55,273 bases of DNA from assembly GCF_000421585.1 (NCBI RefSeq), contig NZ_ATXH01000016.1, positions 1-55,273 on the forward strand, written 5' to 3'. The translations under genes were made by a program, and so were the position numbers. This stretch comes from Thermodesulfatator atlanticus DSM 21156 (lineage in GTDB: Bacteria > Desulfobacterota > Thermodesulfobacteria > Thermodesulfobacteriales > Thermodesulfatatoraceae). Positions 9,105 through 16,692 of this stretch are shown here, piece by piece (the first letter of the stretch is position 1; the number at the start of each line of letters is the position of its first letter). The notes under the pieces were generated by a model that saw nothing but the letters and a program-made list of their open reading frames with translations, made no database searches and was not told where the DNA came from.

Positions 9105-9114
9105 GGAGGTCCAA

Positions 9115-9981
9115 ATGAACTATCCGCCCCCGCATCCTCTGCTTTATCAGGATTTGGTGCGCCAGGCCTTGAAAGAAGACCTTGGCCATGGTGATGTCAC
9201 CACTGACACTTTAATCCCGCCAGAGGAAAAAGGCATAGGTCTTTTGCGTGCCAAGGAAGACCTTGTGATTTGTGGTTTGCCCATAGTCCAAACCGTCTGG
9301 ACTGAAGTAGATCCGCAAGTTGTTTTCGTCCCCCTTAAAAAAGACGGCGAAGAAGTTAAAAAAGGCGAAGTGGTGGCAGAAGTAAGGGGACGAGTGGCTT
9401 CTATTCTAAAAGGTGAAAGAGTATGCCTTAATTTTGTGCAACATCTTTCAGGCGTGGCCACCCTTACCAGAAAGTTTGTGGAAAAAGTCAAGGACCTAAA
9501 AGTCAAAATCGTAGATACCAGAAAGACTCTTCCGGGTTTTCGTGTGCTAGAAAAATATGCCGTTCTTTGTGGTGGCGGAAGAAATCATCGTTTTGGTCTT
9601 TCTGACGGGGTTTTAATCAAAGACAATCACATCAAAGCCTGTGGGTCTGTGGCAGAGGCTGTAAAAAGAGCCCGAGAGTTTTTACCCCATGTCTATCGCA
9701 TAGAAATTGAAGTAAGAAACATCGAAGAATTAAAAGAAGCCATCAAAGCAGGCGCAGAAGCCCTTTTGCTTGACAATATGGACCATGAGACTTTAAAAGA
9801 AGCAGTCCAGGTGGCCCGCAACTTAAAGCCAGAGATCCTCCTTGAGGCCTCTGGAGGGGTAACCCTTGAAAACGTGCGTGAAGTTGCTAAAAGCGGGGTC
9901 GATTTTATCTCAGTAGGACGGCTTACGCACTCAGCGCGCGCCATGGACCTGAATTTGAAAATAGTCAAAATTCTTTCTTGA
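9115..9981 (+). CDS. nadC: Nicotinate-nucleotide pyrophosphorylase (quinolinate phosphoribosyltransferase)
   Basis: 288 residues. Converts quinolinate and PRPP to nicotinate mononucleotide in de novo NAD synthesis (cytoplasm). Start ATG at 9115 is preceded by GGAGG; in-frame codons further upstream lack family character. Family motifs: EDLGHGDVTTDT near the N-terminus, VDTRKTLPGFRVLEKYAV and GGGRNHRFGLSDGVLIKDNH in the middle, and LLDNMDHETLKEAV, EASGGVTLENV and SVGRLTHSARAMDLNL at the C-terminus. nadA and nadB are not in the window. thi4 follows 63 bases later on the same strand. Confidence 0.97.
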   Translation: MNYPPPHPLLYQDLVRQALKEDLGHGDVTTDTLIPPEEKGIGLLRAKEDLVICGLPIVQTVWTEVDPQVVFVPLKKDGEEVKKGEVVAEVRGRVASILKGERVCLNFVQHLSGVATLTRKFVEKVKDLKVKIVDTRKTLPGFRVLEKYAVLCGGGRNHRFGLSDGVLIKDNHIKACGSVAEAVKRAREFLPHVYRIEIEVRNIEELKEAIKAGAEALLLDNMDHETLKEAVQVARNLKPEILLEASGGVTLENVREVAKSGVDFISVGRLTHSARAMDLNLKIVKILS

Positions 9982-9996
9982 GATTTTCAAAATTTT

Positions 9997-10014
9997 AGTT
10001 ATGTTAACGTAACT
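9997..10014. promoter_or_regulatory. Palindrome upstream of thi4
   Basis: AGTTATGTTAACGTAACT, nearly perfect two-fold symmetry, in the 63-base gap between nadC and thi4. It is a candidate operator. No TPP riboswitch fits in this gap. Confidence 0.3.
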
Positions 10015-10044
10015 CTACCAAAATACTATGAAAAGGAGGAAAAA

Positions 10045-10833
10045 ATGGGGCTTGATGAGATAAAAATTAGCCGAGCCATCGTTGAAAGGTATTTCAAAAA
10101 ACTTACTGACTATCTTGAGATGGACGTAGCGGTGGTTGGTGCAGGCCCCTCTGGGCTTATGGCTGCCTACAAGTTAGCCACCAAGGGCTTTAAGGTGGCA
10201 GTATTTGAAAGGCGGATGAGTATTGGTGGGGGCATCTGGGGCGGTGGAATGATGTTTAACGAAATCGTCGTCCAGGAAGAAGGGGCAAGACTTTTAAAAG
10301 AAATCGGCGTGCGCACGGAGCCCTGGGATGACGGAACCTACTACACTGCTGACTCGGTAGAAGTGGCTTGCTTGCTTGCAGCCAAATGCCTTCAGGCAGG
10401 AGCCAAAATCTTTAACCTCATCATGGTTGAGGACGTCATGGTTAGAGATAACCGTGTGGTGGGACTAGTGCTTAATTGGAGTGCCACCGAAATAGCTGGC
10501 CTTCACGTTGACCCCCTTGCCGTACGCTCCAAGTATGTTATCGAGGCCACCGGGCACGAGACCGCAGTTCTTCGCGTTATGCAAGAAAAACTTGGCGCCA
10601 AACTAAACACTGAAACAGGAAAAATCATGGGTGAAAAATCCATGTGGGCTGAGGTGGCGGAAAGTCTTACAGTTAATTATACCCGCGAAGTTTACCCTGG
10701 GGTCTTTGTGGCTGGCATGGCGGCCAATGCTACCTTTGGGGCTTACCGCATGGGGCCTATCTTTGGAGGCATGCTCCTTTCAGGGGAAAGGGCTGCAGAG
10801 CTCATCGCCGAAAAACTAACTAATGAAAAATAA
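10045..10833 (+). CDS. thi4: Sulfide-dependent thiazole synthase (Thi4 family)
   Basis: 262 residues. Makes the adenylated thiazole carboxylate precursor of thiamine from NAD and glycine. FAD/NAD-binding GAGPSG at about 32-37 and the glycine-rich IGGGIWGGGMMF are clear. The key position has His154 (AGLHVDP) instead of the Cys that eukaryotic Thi4 sacrifices as its sulfur donor; by family knowledge the His form is catalytic and uses free sulfide, which fits an anaerobic sulfide-rich habitat. Archaeal homologues are sometimes labelled ribose-1,5-bisphosphate isomerase, but the signature here is Thi4. Strong AAAGGAGG ribosome site. Confidence 0.93.
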   Translation: MGLDEIKISRAIVERYFKKLTDYLEMDVAVVGAGPSGLMAAYKLATKGFKVAVFERRMSIGGGIWGGGMMFNEIVVQEEGARLLKEIGVRTEPWDDGTYYTADSVEVACLLAAKCLQAGAKIFNLIMVEDVMVRDNRVVGLVLNWSATEIAGLHVDPLAVRSKYVIEATGHETAVLRVMQEKLGAKLNTETGKIMGEKSMWAEVAESLTVNYTREVYPGVFVAGMAANATFGAYRMGPIFGGMLLSGERAAELIAEKLTNEK

Positions 10834-10860
10834 AGAAGGGGGCACATGCCCCCTTCTTTT
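10832..10860 (+). terminator. Rho-independent terminator after thi4 (bidirectional)
   Basis: Stem AAGAAGGGGGC / GCCCCCTTCTT with a short loop and a run of T. It lies between the ends of the convergent thi4 and cytochrome genes and is symmetric enough to serve both. Confidence 0.88.
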
Positions 10861-10864
10861 CTGT

Positions 10865-12070
10865 CTAAGGCATCTCCGGAAAAACAATGATCTTCTTTTC
10901 CTGATGTATAAGATCTCCTTTTTTGCCACTTATGTAATAGTAGACGTTAACGTTTACCTCGGCTTTTTCTACGTTTTTATCAAGAGTTATAAAAAATCTT
11001 TCATGTTGTGTCTTAAGAGGCTGAAGGGTTAGATCAACTATTTCTTTGATTTGCCAGGCACCGTAGCGCATGAAGCCGTCAAGGTCTAAGCCAATTTCAA
11101 AGTAAGTGCGGGAATCTTTGTACAAAACCTTGCCAGAAGAAAGATCCTTAGCGGTCACTTCCAGGACCACTTTGCCAGACCAGAGTCAGCCGTCAGGGAC
11201 ACGGTGTCCGGCCTTGTTAGTTAAGAAGGCCTCAACGTTTATCGCAAGTACCCATTTCCCTACGCCGTATCGAAAACCTGTTATTTCCGCCTGCAGTTCA
11301 ATACCTTCTTTTACAATCTCAAGATCATGCCCACCGGGGAAGCGATGGCCACGGTCTTTGGCACGCATATGACAATCCTGACAAGTCTTTCTTCCACCTT
11401 GTCCCAGGTAGTTGTGGACATAACTGCCAGAGAGGGTGTTACACATTATGCTTTCACCGTCTGGAGCAATGTATTCACCATGGCATTGGGTGCAGAAAAA
11501 CGCCCTTTTAAGAGAAGGATGGTACTCTGTCTCATGATCGGCTTCTACGTCTTCATTAGCAGTGTATATGACGTTTGGGTCAATATGGCCTGTAATTCCA
11601 GGGGCGGTTCCCGCTACTTTTATATTATGGCAACCGTAACAGGAAACATTTAATTGACTCAGCTTTGCCAAGGCCCTTTCCTTTTCTGCACCAGTTGCCT
11701 TGCGGGCGGTTATCATGAGATCCGCTATCTCTCCCGCAAGGCGATCCGTGGCGTACTTTATTTGGGGCAAATGACAATCAAGACATTTCATAATTTCTTC
11801 TTTGTCGAGTTTTTTCTCCCATTCTTTGGGGACCCCAACCAGGAAAAAGTTGGTTATTCCCTTGATAGATGAAACCATAGAGCGCGCATGATAGGATTCT
11901 TTCCACTGTTCATAGACGTCCTCATGACACTCGGCGCATCGTTTAGCATCATAGGTTCTAATGAAAGTATCTAGATCATCAATGGGCTCAGAGGGAAACT
12001 TTAAGCCTTCACCTGCTTGTGAAATAGCAACCAATAAAAAAAGCCAGCCAAAAACAAACAAATATCTCAT
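10865..12070 (-). CDS. Exported pentaheme cytochrome c; in-frame TGA, candidate selenoprotein
   Basis: Two open segments in one frame, separated only by TGA at 11186-11188. The first part (294 residues from ATG 12070, preceded by GGAGG) has a signal peptide (MRYLFVFGWLFLLVAISQA) and five CXXCH heme sites: CAEC-H, CLDC-H, CYGC-H, CTQC-H, CQDC-H. After the TGA the same frame continues for 106 codons with beta-rich sequence (LWSGKVVLEVTAKD onward) that looks like the normal C-terminal domain of such cytochromes. The junction reads GHRVPDG-TGA-LWSG. A hairpin lies 15-35 bases after the TGA. Readings: selenocysteine insertion giving 401 residues, or a nonsense mutation leaving a 294-residue cytochrome. 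The role would be periplasmic electron transfer or oxyanion reduction. Confidence 0.7.
11150..11171 (-). promoter_or_regulatory. Possible bacterial SECIS-like hairpin
   Basis: On the minus strand AGTGGTC (11171-11165) pairs with GACCGCT (11156-11150) around loop CTGGAAGT. The loop begins 22 bases after the in-frame TGA, within the range seen for bacterial SECIS elements. The G pair is at loop positions 3-4, or second if C-G also pairs with a bulged T. Suggestive only. Confidence 0.35.
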
Positions 12071-12113
12071 GGCACCCTCCAAATATGTTATTTTTAATCT
12101 AAAATATCAAAAA

Positions 12114-12142
12114 TTGAAAAAGACTGTCAAGGAAAATATATA
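12114..12142 (+). promoter_or_regulatory. Sigma-70-type promoter for carbonic anhydrase gene
   Basis: TTGAAA and TATATA separated by 17 bases, 29 bases before the ATG of the gene at 12171, in the short divergent gap shared with the cytochrome gene. Confidence 0.5.
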
Positions 12143-12170
12143 TTTCTAAAGTAGGATATTAGGAGGAAAA

Positions 12171-12839
12171 ATGGCCGGAAATAGTTTCTTACAGGAAATT
12201 TTAGAAGCAAACCAGAATTTTAGAAAAAAAACAAATGTTAAAACTTTTGAAGCTTACCGAGAAAACCAAAGTCCTGTAGCAACCGTGGTCATGTGTTCGG
12301 ACTCACGTTTGCAGCTTGAGATACTTTTCTCAGAGACAATCAACAAAATTTTTGTGGTACGAAATATCGGCAACCAAATAATGAATAATCAGGGCTCAGT
12401 AGATTATGGTGTACTTCACTTAAAAACACCTTATTTGTTAATTATCGGGCACACCAATTGCGGTGCCATTAAAACTGCTTTGACAGATTATTCAAAGAAA
12501 ACCTCAGGGATAGTATCAGAATTGAATTCTTTGCAACTGCCTCTTAAAAATTTCAAAGCTGACTTTTCCCCATTTCTCTGGCAAAAAGCAGTTGAAGCAA
12601 ATGTTGATTTTCAGGTAAGTTGGGCGCTGGAAAGATATACTGCTTTAGTAAAAGCCAATGAATTAGCGATAATAGGCCTTATATATGATCTTTCCAATTA
12701 TTATGGGAAGGGTTTTGGCAGAATACACTTAAAAAACATAAACGGAGAAAAAGAACCAGCAGCACTTTTAAAACATAATTTTTTACAAACTCTATCACCA
12801 GAAGAAAAAAATTTGCTCGTAGCACCTTTTGTAAAATGA
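12171..12839 (+). CDS. Beta-class carbonic anhydrase
   Basis: 222 residues. Reversible hydration of CO2 to bicarbonate, probably cytoplasmic (no signal peptide). Zinc ligands and dyad are visible: Cys42-x-Asp44-x-Arg46 (MCSDSR) and His94-x2-Cys97 (GHTNCGA). VVRNIGNQI and GSVDYGVLHL are typical of the family. AGGAGG ribosome site before the ATG. Codon use is somewhat more AT-rich than neighbours. Divergent from the cytochrome gene. It may supply bicarbonate for autotrophic CO2 fixation, which is inferred. Confidence 0.93.
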   Translation: MAGNSFLQEILEANQNFRKKTNVKTFEAYRENQSPVATVVMCSDSRLQLEILFSETINKIFVVRNIGNQIMNNQGSVDYGVLHLKTPYLLIIGHTNCGAIKTALTDYSKKTSGIVSELNSLQLPLKNFKADFSPFLWQKAVEANVDFQVSWALERYTALVKANELAIIGLIYDLSNYYGKGFGRIHLKNINGEKEPAALLKHNFLQTLSPEEKNLLVAPFVK

Positions 12840-12850
12840 AGGAAATTAGC

Positions 12851-12938
12851 ATTGTTGCAAGCACCACCGCAGGGGATCTATTCCTATTTTTCGAAACGAA
12901 AAAAGAACCGATCCTGGAAGAGACCCATTGCAAAGTGA
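12851..12938. repeat. Short hairpin element, copy 2
   Basis: TTGTTGCAAGCACCACCGCA leads into a hairpin with arms GGGATCTATTCC / GAACCGATCC, then a decayed ATTGCAAAG end. It fills the gap between the convergent carbonic anhydrase and regulator genes. Confidence 0.75.
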
Positions 12939-12944
12939 GGTTAT

Positions 12945-13868
12945 TTAGTCGTCTTGAGGGAAAACTATTCTTCCGGCCTGACTTACGTCATAACCCGTGA
13001 GTTCGGCTGCCAAAAGTTTAAAGTCTTCCTCCTGAAGCAGGCCGAGTAATTTCTGAATATTTTTTTGGAAAAAAGTATCTTTGGGTATCAGTAAGTCGTA
13101 GCGCTCGCGTTTAATCGGAATAAAATCAAGCCCCAAAAGTTTTGCTATGGCCCTGATAGCAAGACCTGTATCAGCACGCCCTGAAAGAACCTCAAGGCCT
13201 ACTTCGAGATGCGTGTTAAATTCGTTTTCAAAACCGCAAATCTTTTTAAAGGATACACCTAGTTTTTTAAGCTCGTGTTCAAGCAAAACCCTCGTCCCTG
13301 TGCCTTTAGGGCGATTGGCATACGTTATGTCGTCTCTTGTTAAGTCTTTTAATGACTTAATGTTTTTGGGGTTTCCCGGAGCCACCAAAAGCCCCTGCTC
13401 CCTGAAACAAAAATTAACCACCACGGGTAAAAACTCACCAAAATGCTCTCTTAAGTAAGCGAAGTTATAATTTTTTTCATCTGATTCTAAAAGATGGGCG
13501 GTGGCGATATGACAAAGCCCATCTTTTAAGGCCCCGATCCCCCGAAGGCTTCCCACAGAACCAAATACCGCCACCGATTTGGCGTAGCGTTTGTTATAAA
13601 GACTCAAAGTTCTTTCAAGTAACAAATCATTACTTCCAATAACTATGACTAACTCCCCCTCAAAATCTAAGGCCTTCCCAGGATGATTTACAACGTGCTT
13701 CTCTAACCATTTTTCTACGAGATGGCGTGGGAAGAGCCACTTGCCGGTAACTTTGGTGGCTGGAAGCCCTTTTTCATTGATTAGCTGATAGACAATTTTT
13801 TCATTGACATCAAGTAAAGCTGCAACTTCTTTGGTTGTTAAATAAGTCTTTAGGTTATTTTTTATCAT
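12945..13868 (-). CDS. One-component regulator: excisionase-type HTH plus PBP-like ligand domain
   Basis: 307 residues. N-terminal MerR/excisionase-type helix-turn-helix (YLTTKEVAALLDVNEKIVYQLI, about 9-60), then a periplasmic-binding-protein-like domain (about 70-300, LVIVIGSNDLLLERTL ... NRPKGTGTRVLLEHEL ... GRADTGLAIRAIAKLLGLDFIPI). Proteins of this design commonly sense molybdate or tungstate and sit beside the matching transporter. Here the gene is divergent from tupABC with about 100 bases between, so it very likely regulates tungstate uptake. No signal peptide, so it acts in the cytoplasm. Confidence 0.88.
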   Translation of the reverse strand: MIKNNLKTYLTTKEVAALLDVNEKIVYQLINEKGLPATKVTGKWLFPRHLVEKWLEKHVVNHPGKALDFEGELVIVIGSNDLLLERTLSLYNKRYAKSVAVFGSVGSLRGIGALKDGLCHIATAHLLESDEKNYNFAYLREHFGEFLPVVVNFCFREQGLLVAPGNPKNIKSLKDLTRDDITYANRPKGTGTRVLLEHELKKLGVSFKKICGFENEFNTHLEVGLEVLSGRADTGLAIRAIAKLLGLDFIPIKRERYDLLIPKDTFFQKNIQKLLGLLQEEDFKLLAAELTGYDVSQAGRIVFPQDD

Positions 13869-13915
13869 TTTCTTCCCTCCAATTGTTCATATATTATAAA
13901 CATGACTTTAATTCC

Positions 13916-13944
13916 TTGACATAAACTTTTACATACTCTACATT
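13916..13944 (+). promoter_or_regulatory. Sigma-70-type promoter for tupABC
   Basis: Perfect -35 TTGACA and -10 TACATT separated by 17 bases, 27 bases before tupA, within the gap shared with the divergent regulator gene. Confidence 0.65.
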
Positions 13945-13971
13945 GCTGCCAAAATTTAAAAGGAGGCATTT

Positions 13972-14796
13972 ATGAGAAAGTTTAGCCTGTTTTTATTTCT
14001 TTTGTGTGTCTTTTTGGTAAGCTCAGTTTGGGCTGGAGATAAAGTCCTGCGCATGGCCACTACCACCAGCACTGACAATACCGGTCTTCTCGACTATCTG
14101 GCCCCTTTGTTCAAAAAAGACACAGGCATTGAACTTCAATGGATCGCCGTGGGAACTGGAAAAGCCCTGCGTATGGGGCAAAACTGTGATGTGGATATTC
14201 TCATGGTGCATGCTCCCCCTGCAGAAAAAAAGTTTATGGCCAAAGGATACGGTATAGACCGCAGAGAATTTATGTATAACGATTTTATCGTGGTTGGCCC
14301 CAAAGACGACCCGGCCCGCATCAAAGGGCTGCCTGTGACAGACGCTTTCAAAAAGATAGCTCAGAAAAAAGCACTTTTTGTAAGCCGTGGTGATGACTCT
14401 GGCACCAACAAAAAAGAAAAATTGATCTGGAAAAAAGCAGGAATAGACCCAAAATCCCTTGAAAAAGAACCCTGGTATCTTCAAACTGGCCAAGGAATGC
14501 TTGCTACTTTGCGCATTGCTGCTGAAAAAAAGGGCTACACTCTGACCGATCGAGGAACTTTCATCAAATATGAAGCCTATTTAAAAACAAAGCCCGTTTT
14601 GAGCATTCTGGTAGAAGGAGATCCTCTTCTCAAAAATCAATACAGTGTAATCATTATAAATCCTGAGAGATGCCCCAATGTTAAAGTAGATTTGGCAAAA
14701 AAGTTTGCAGACTGGATAACATCCCCGCGCGGGCAAGAAGCCATTTCAAATTTCCGCCTCATGGGTAAGAAACTTTTTATCCCTAACGCTAAATAA
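13972..14796 (+). CDS. tupA: Tungstate ABC transporter, substrate-binding protein TupA
   Basis: 274 residues. Signal peptide MRKFSLFLFLLCVFLVSSVWA; mature protein is periplasmic. The TTTSTDNTGLLDYL motif at the start of the mature protein, VGTGKALRMGQNCDVDILMVHAPPAE, and RREFMYNDFIVVGP with FVSRGDDSGTNKKE are characteristic of TupA, which binds tungstate very tightly. It is first in tupABC behind the promoter at 13916-13944. Tungsten would feed aldehyde:ferredoxin oxidoreductases or formate dehydrogenases, which is general knowledge rather than something seen here. Confidence 0.95.
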   Translation: MRKFSLFLFLLCVFLVSSVWAGDKVLRMATTTSTDNTGLLDYLAPLFKKDTGIELQWIAVGTGKALRMGQNCDVDILMVHAPPAEKKFMAKGYGIDRREFMYNDFIVVGPKDDPARIKGLPVTDAFKKIAQKKALFVSRGDDSGTNKKEKLIWKKAGIDPKSLEKEPWYLQTGQGMLATLRIAAEKKGYTLTDRGTFIKYEAYLKTKPVLSILVEGDPLLKNQYSVIIINPERCPNVKVDLAKKFADWITSPRGQEAISNFRLMGKKLFIPNAK

Positions 14797-14800
14797 AGTT

Positions 14801-14819
14801 GGCGGGCGTTAAGCCCGCC
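14801..14819 (+). other. Intercistronic hairpin between tupA and tupB
   Basis: Perfect 7-bp stem GGCGGGC / GCCCGCC with 5-base loop, directly after the tupA stop and without a T run. It probably protects the tupA message end or partly attenuates, giving more binding protein than permease. Confidence 0.6.
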
Positions 14820-14854
14820 CGCTATGATAAGTAAGCAAAAAACAGGCACACTAC

Positions 14855-15547
14855 ATGACGCAAGAAATCTGGGAAGGTTTTATCAAGGCCTTCGAACTTT
14901 TACTTAGTAAAGACCCAGAAACCTACTCTGCTATTTATACCACCCTTAGAGCCACGAGCTATTCCATGATAGCAAGTCTTTTAATCGGTGTGCCCTTGGG
15001 TTTTGCCTTGGGATATTTCGATTTTCGAGGAAAAAAATTCTGCCGCACTTTGGTCCATACCCTGCTTGCATTACCAACGGTTTTTATCGGCTTAATGCTT
15101 TATATTCTTCTCAGTAGAAGTGGTCCTTTGGGGAATTTGGGGCTTCTTTTCACTGTCCCTGCCATTGCTATTGGACAAACTATTTTAGCACTCCCCATAG
15201 TCATTGCCTTAACTTCTACCGCAATTGAATCTCTTGACAAAGGGCTTCGTTTAACCCTTATGACTTTGGGTGCCAGCAAAAGGCAGTTGCTTTTTTCCTC
15301 GCTCTGGGAAGCACGTTATGGCATCCTTGCTGCGGCTGTAACCGCTTATGGGCGCGTGCTCACAGAAGTTGGTATCTCTCTCATGGTTGGTGGCAATATC
15401 AAATGGCACACCCGCACCATCACCACGGCTATAGCCCTTGAGACTGCTAAAGGCGAATTTGCGATGTCACTTGCCCTTGGCTTTGTTTTGCTTTTTATTG
15501 CTTTTGCCGTAAATTTTTCGCTGGCTTATCTTAGAAGACGTGTATGA
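14855..15547 (+). CDS. tupB: Tungstate ABC transporter, permease TupB
   Basis: 230 residues, inner-membrane permease with five or six hydrophobic segments (first about residues 36-55, SMIASLLIGVPLGFALGYF). The cytoplasmic EAA loop that contacts the ATPase is visible (LTLMTLGASKRQLLFSSLWEARYGILAA). TupB-type VGISLMVGGNIKWHTRTITTAIALE follows. The stop overlaps the start of tupC. Confidence 0.94.
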   Translation: MTQEIWEGFIKAFELLLSKDPETYSAIYTTLRATSYSMIASLLIGVPLGFALGYFDFRGKKFCRTLVHTLLALPTVFIGLMLYILLSRSGPLGNLGLLFTVPAIAIGQTILALPIVIALTSTAIESLDKGLRLTLMTLGASKRQLLFSSLWEARYGILAAAVTAYGRVLTEVGISLMVGGNIKWHTRTITTAIALETAKGEFAMSLALGFVLLFIAFAVNFSLAYLRRRV

Positions 15548-16539
15548 ACATCCTTGAATTAAAACATGTAACCCAAAAATACAAAAACCGAACTGTAATT
15601 AACGTTCCATACCTTGCGCTCACCCAAAACAAAATTATAGGTCTTTACGGACCAAACGGCGCTGGTAAAAGCACTCTCCTGCGTATCATGGCCCTTCTTG
15701 AGAAACCTTCAAGTGGCGAAGTAATTTACAAAGGGAAAAAGGTCTTTCCTTTTTCTAAAGAAGCGCGCGAAATAACGCTCCTTACCCAACAACCATATTT
15801 ACTTAAGCGCTCAGTTTTTGAAAATGTCGCCTACGGGCTAAAAATACGCGGCCTAAAAAAGCACCTGGAAGAAAGAGTTTATGAAGCCCTTGACTTGGTA
15901 GGCCTTGATAAAAGTTTTGCTAAAAGACCTTGGTATGCCCTCTCAGGCGGAGAGGCCCAAAGGGTGGCTCTGGCTAGCAGGCTCATATTAAAGCCAAAAA
16001 TATTGCTACTTGATGAACCAACCGCAAGCGTTGACCTTTACAGTGCGCAACTAATAAAAGAAGCAATTCTTAAGGCGGTCAAATCTTGGGACGCCACATT
16101 GGTTATCGCAAGCCATGATCGTCCTTGGCTGAATGAAATATGCAAAGAGACTTGGCACGTTTTAAAAGGACACGTTTTTGCAGGAGAACAAAAAAACTTC
16201 ATTTTTGGCCCGTGGATAAAAAAGAAAAATAAGCTGGTAAAAAGATTTAAAGATGGCCAAGAAGTGGCGTTTCAAAAACCCCTAGACTCTAGCGAGAAAG
16301 ATATCGCTGTGATAGAAACAACAAAAATTAAAATAGTACCTTCGCAAGTTTCAAATAGCCTTTTTCTTGAAGTATCCCAAATAAGCCTTGGTCCTGATAG
16401 CAAGAGCGTGTTGGTATCTCTTCGCTTGGAAGATTTTTCTCTCTCGCTCAGTTTAACTAGAGAAAAGATCTCGGAACTAAGCCTTTTACCTGGCAAAAAA
16501 TGCTATGTGTCTCTACCTCACGAAGTTAAATGGCTTTAA
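15544..16539 (+). CDS. tupC: Tungstate ABC transporter, ATPase TupC with extra C-terminal domain
   Basis: 331 residues. ABC ATPase core (1-225): Walker A GPNGAGKST, Q-loop LTQQPYLL, signature LSGGEAQR, Walker B ILLLDEPTA, switch His in IASHDRPW. About 100 more residues follow (VIETTKIKIVPSQVSNSLFLEVSQISLG onward), resembling the TOBE/Mop-type domain that senses oxyanion in molybdate ATPases and possibly giving feedback inhibition. The start overlaps tupB by 4 bases. Confidence 0.94.
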   Translation: MNILELKHVTQKYKNRTVINVPYLALTQNKIIGLYGPNGAGKSTLLRIMALLEKPSSGEVIYKGKKVFPFSKEAREITLLTQQPYLLKRSVFENVAYGLKIRGLKKHLEERVYEALDLVGLDKSFAKRPWYALSGGEAQRVALASRLILKPKILLLDEPTASVDLYSAQLIKEAILKAVKSWDATLVIASHDRPWLNEICKETWHVLKGHVFAGEQKNFIFGPWIKKKNKLVKRFKDGQEVAFQKPLDSSEKDIAVIETTKIKIVPSQVSNSLFLEVSQISLGPDSKSVLVSLRLEDFSLSLSLTREKISELSLLPGKKCYVSLPHEVKWL

Positions 16540-16577
16540 TTATTCCCTTATACCGAGAACGGATTATCAATATTTCT

Positions 16578-16672
16578 GAGGTATTTGCAAAATTGCCAAG
16601 ATATGTTTTGCAAGCCAAACTGCAGAGGGGATCCGTTCCTATTTTTCGAAACGCAAAATAGGAACGGATCCT
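16578..16672. repeat. Short hairpin element, copy 3
   Basis: GAGGTATTTGCAAAATTGCC end, a TTTTGCAAGCCAAACTGCAG stretch, then a strong hairpin GGATCCGTTCCTATTTT / AAAATAGGAACGGATCC. The right end is missing. It sits between convergent tupC and the gene at 16693. Confidence 0.88.
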
Positions 16673-16692
16673 AGCCGGACCTTAAAAGATAA

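Noticed and set aside
9982-10044. TPP riboswitch ahead of thi4
   Set aside because: The gap is only 63 bases and lacks the conserved thi-box CTGAGA; only a palindrome is present.
10865-11170. Separate 101-residue gene starting at GTG 11170
   Set aside because: It is in frame with the cytochrome, starts mid-domain and has no ribosome site; it is better read as the cytochrome C-terminus after the TGA.
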